Source of the DNA: a bacterium
GTDB lineage: Bacteria; Patescibacteriota; Minisyncoccia; Phycocordibacterales; UBA6065
NCBI GenBank assembly: GCA_030648825.1
Contig: JAUSGU010000055.1
Location: 1 to 13,633 of the forward strand
DNA length: 13,633 nt
Direction of reading: 5' to 3'
Of the stretch, positions 13,518-13,633 are shown piece after piece (within the stretch, counting starts at the first letter, position 1; each line of letters begins with the position of its first letter). The translations under genes and the position numbers were made by a program. The notes below the pieces were generated by a model, which was not told the origin of the DNA, did no database searches, and worked only from the letters and a program-made list of their open reading frames with translations.

Positions 13518-13614
13518 AAAAACAGCAGATATAAGTCCTCGTCACTCGGGGCGGGACCCACGCCTAAGGGCGCTCCCTTCCCCTCGTGACTCAAACTTAT
13601 ATCTGCTGTTTTTT
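13517..13614. terminator. Long composite hairpin after the S1 gene, likely bidirectional terminator
   Basis: A perfect 20-bp inverted repeat (13517-13536 with 13595-13614; arm AAAAAACAGCAGATATAAGT) ends in six T on one side and seven A on the other, so either strand has a T run. The 58-base middle is also self-complementary: GTCAC/GTGAC and GGGG/CCCC with small internal loops, then GGGA/TCCC, then CGCC-TAAG-GGCG at the tip. It is far longer than an ordinary terminator. The final 19 bases of the window hold nothing that I can call. Confidence 0.85.
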
Positions 13615-13633
13615 ATCTATTGAATGGAGCGAA

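Noticed and set aside
1-13633. CRISPR array, insertion sequence or phage genes
   Set aside because: No spaced direct repeats, transposase or phage structural motifs are visible. The only repeat elements are the two composite inverted repeats.
1-13633. Alternative genetic code (TGA as Gly) as in Gracilibacteria
   Set aside because: TGA ends the genes at 1072 and 2832, and a terminator follows soon after each; reading through would run into those hairpins.

Overview
The window most resembles a piece of a Candidate Phyla Radiation (Patescibacteria, probably Parcubacteria-type) chromosome. This rests on its content and style rather than on a marker phylogeny. It carries several small two-helix pilin-like proteins of the kind common in that group, a four-domain ribosomal protein S1, a compact gyrase A, short intergenic gaps, many genes without a Shine-Dalgarno site, and some genes that look leaderless. 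TGA acts as a stop (ends at 1072 and 2832), so the UGA-as-glycine code of Gracilibacteria/Absconditabacteria does not apply.

Left part, + strand (2-2893): the 3' part of an HD-domain phosphohydrolase gene, a tRNA-Leu(TAG), and a stand-alone receiver-like protein lacking its phospho-acceptor Asp and conserved Lys, followed by a strong terminator. Next comes a two-gene unit with its own promoter, 5' hairpin, Shine-Dalgarno sites and terminator. It encodes a membrane protein with rearranged SPFH/band-7-like blocks and a small single-span membrane protein.

Middle, - strand (2896-6511): transcription runs right to left. A SAM-dependent methyltransferase is followed by a membrane-anchored family-1 solute-binding-like protein, two pilin-like proteins of one type (4645-3627), an internal extended -10 promoter, and two pilin-like proteins of a second type (3531-2896). 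The pilin-like proteins probably form or feed an envelope apparatus of type IV secretion/VirB2 character. No ATPase or core-complex gene is in the window.

6561-7945, + strand: a monocistronic unit with a perfect sigma-70 consensus promoter (TTGACA, 17 bp, TATAAT), an unrecognised 404-residue single-span protein, and a terminator. It is divergent from the methyltransferase and convergent with a fifth pilin-like gene (8442-7957).

Right part: on the - strand lie gyrA (11129-8631), a small membrane protein, and a metallo-beta-lactamase-fold protein whose metal ligands are nearly all replaced. On the + strand is a ribosomal protein S1 gene with a structured leader that looks like an attenuator. 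The 3' ends of both gyrA and the S1 gene abut long composite inverted repeats (8520-8632 and 13517-13614). The strongest leads are the rearranged SPFH protein, the metal-less MBL protein, the S1 leader, the two composite hairpins, and the unrecognised membrane proteins on the + strand.
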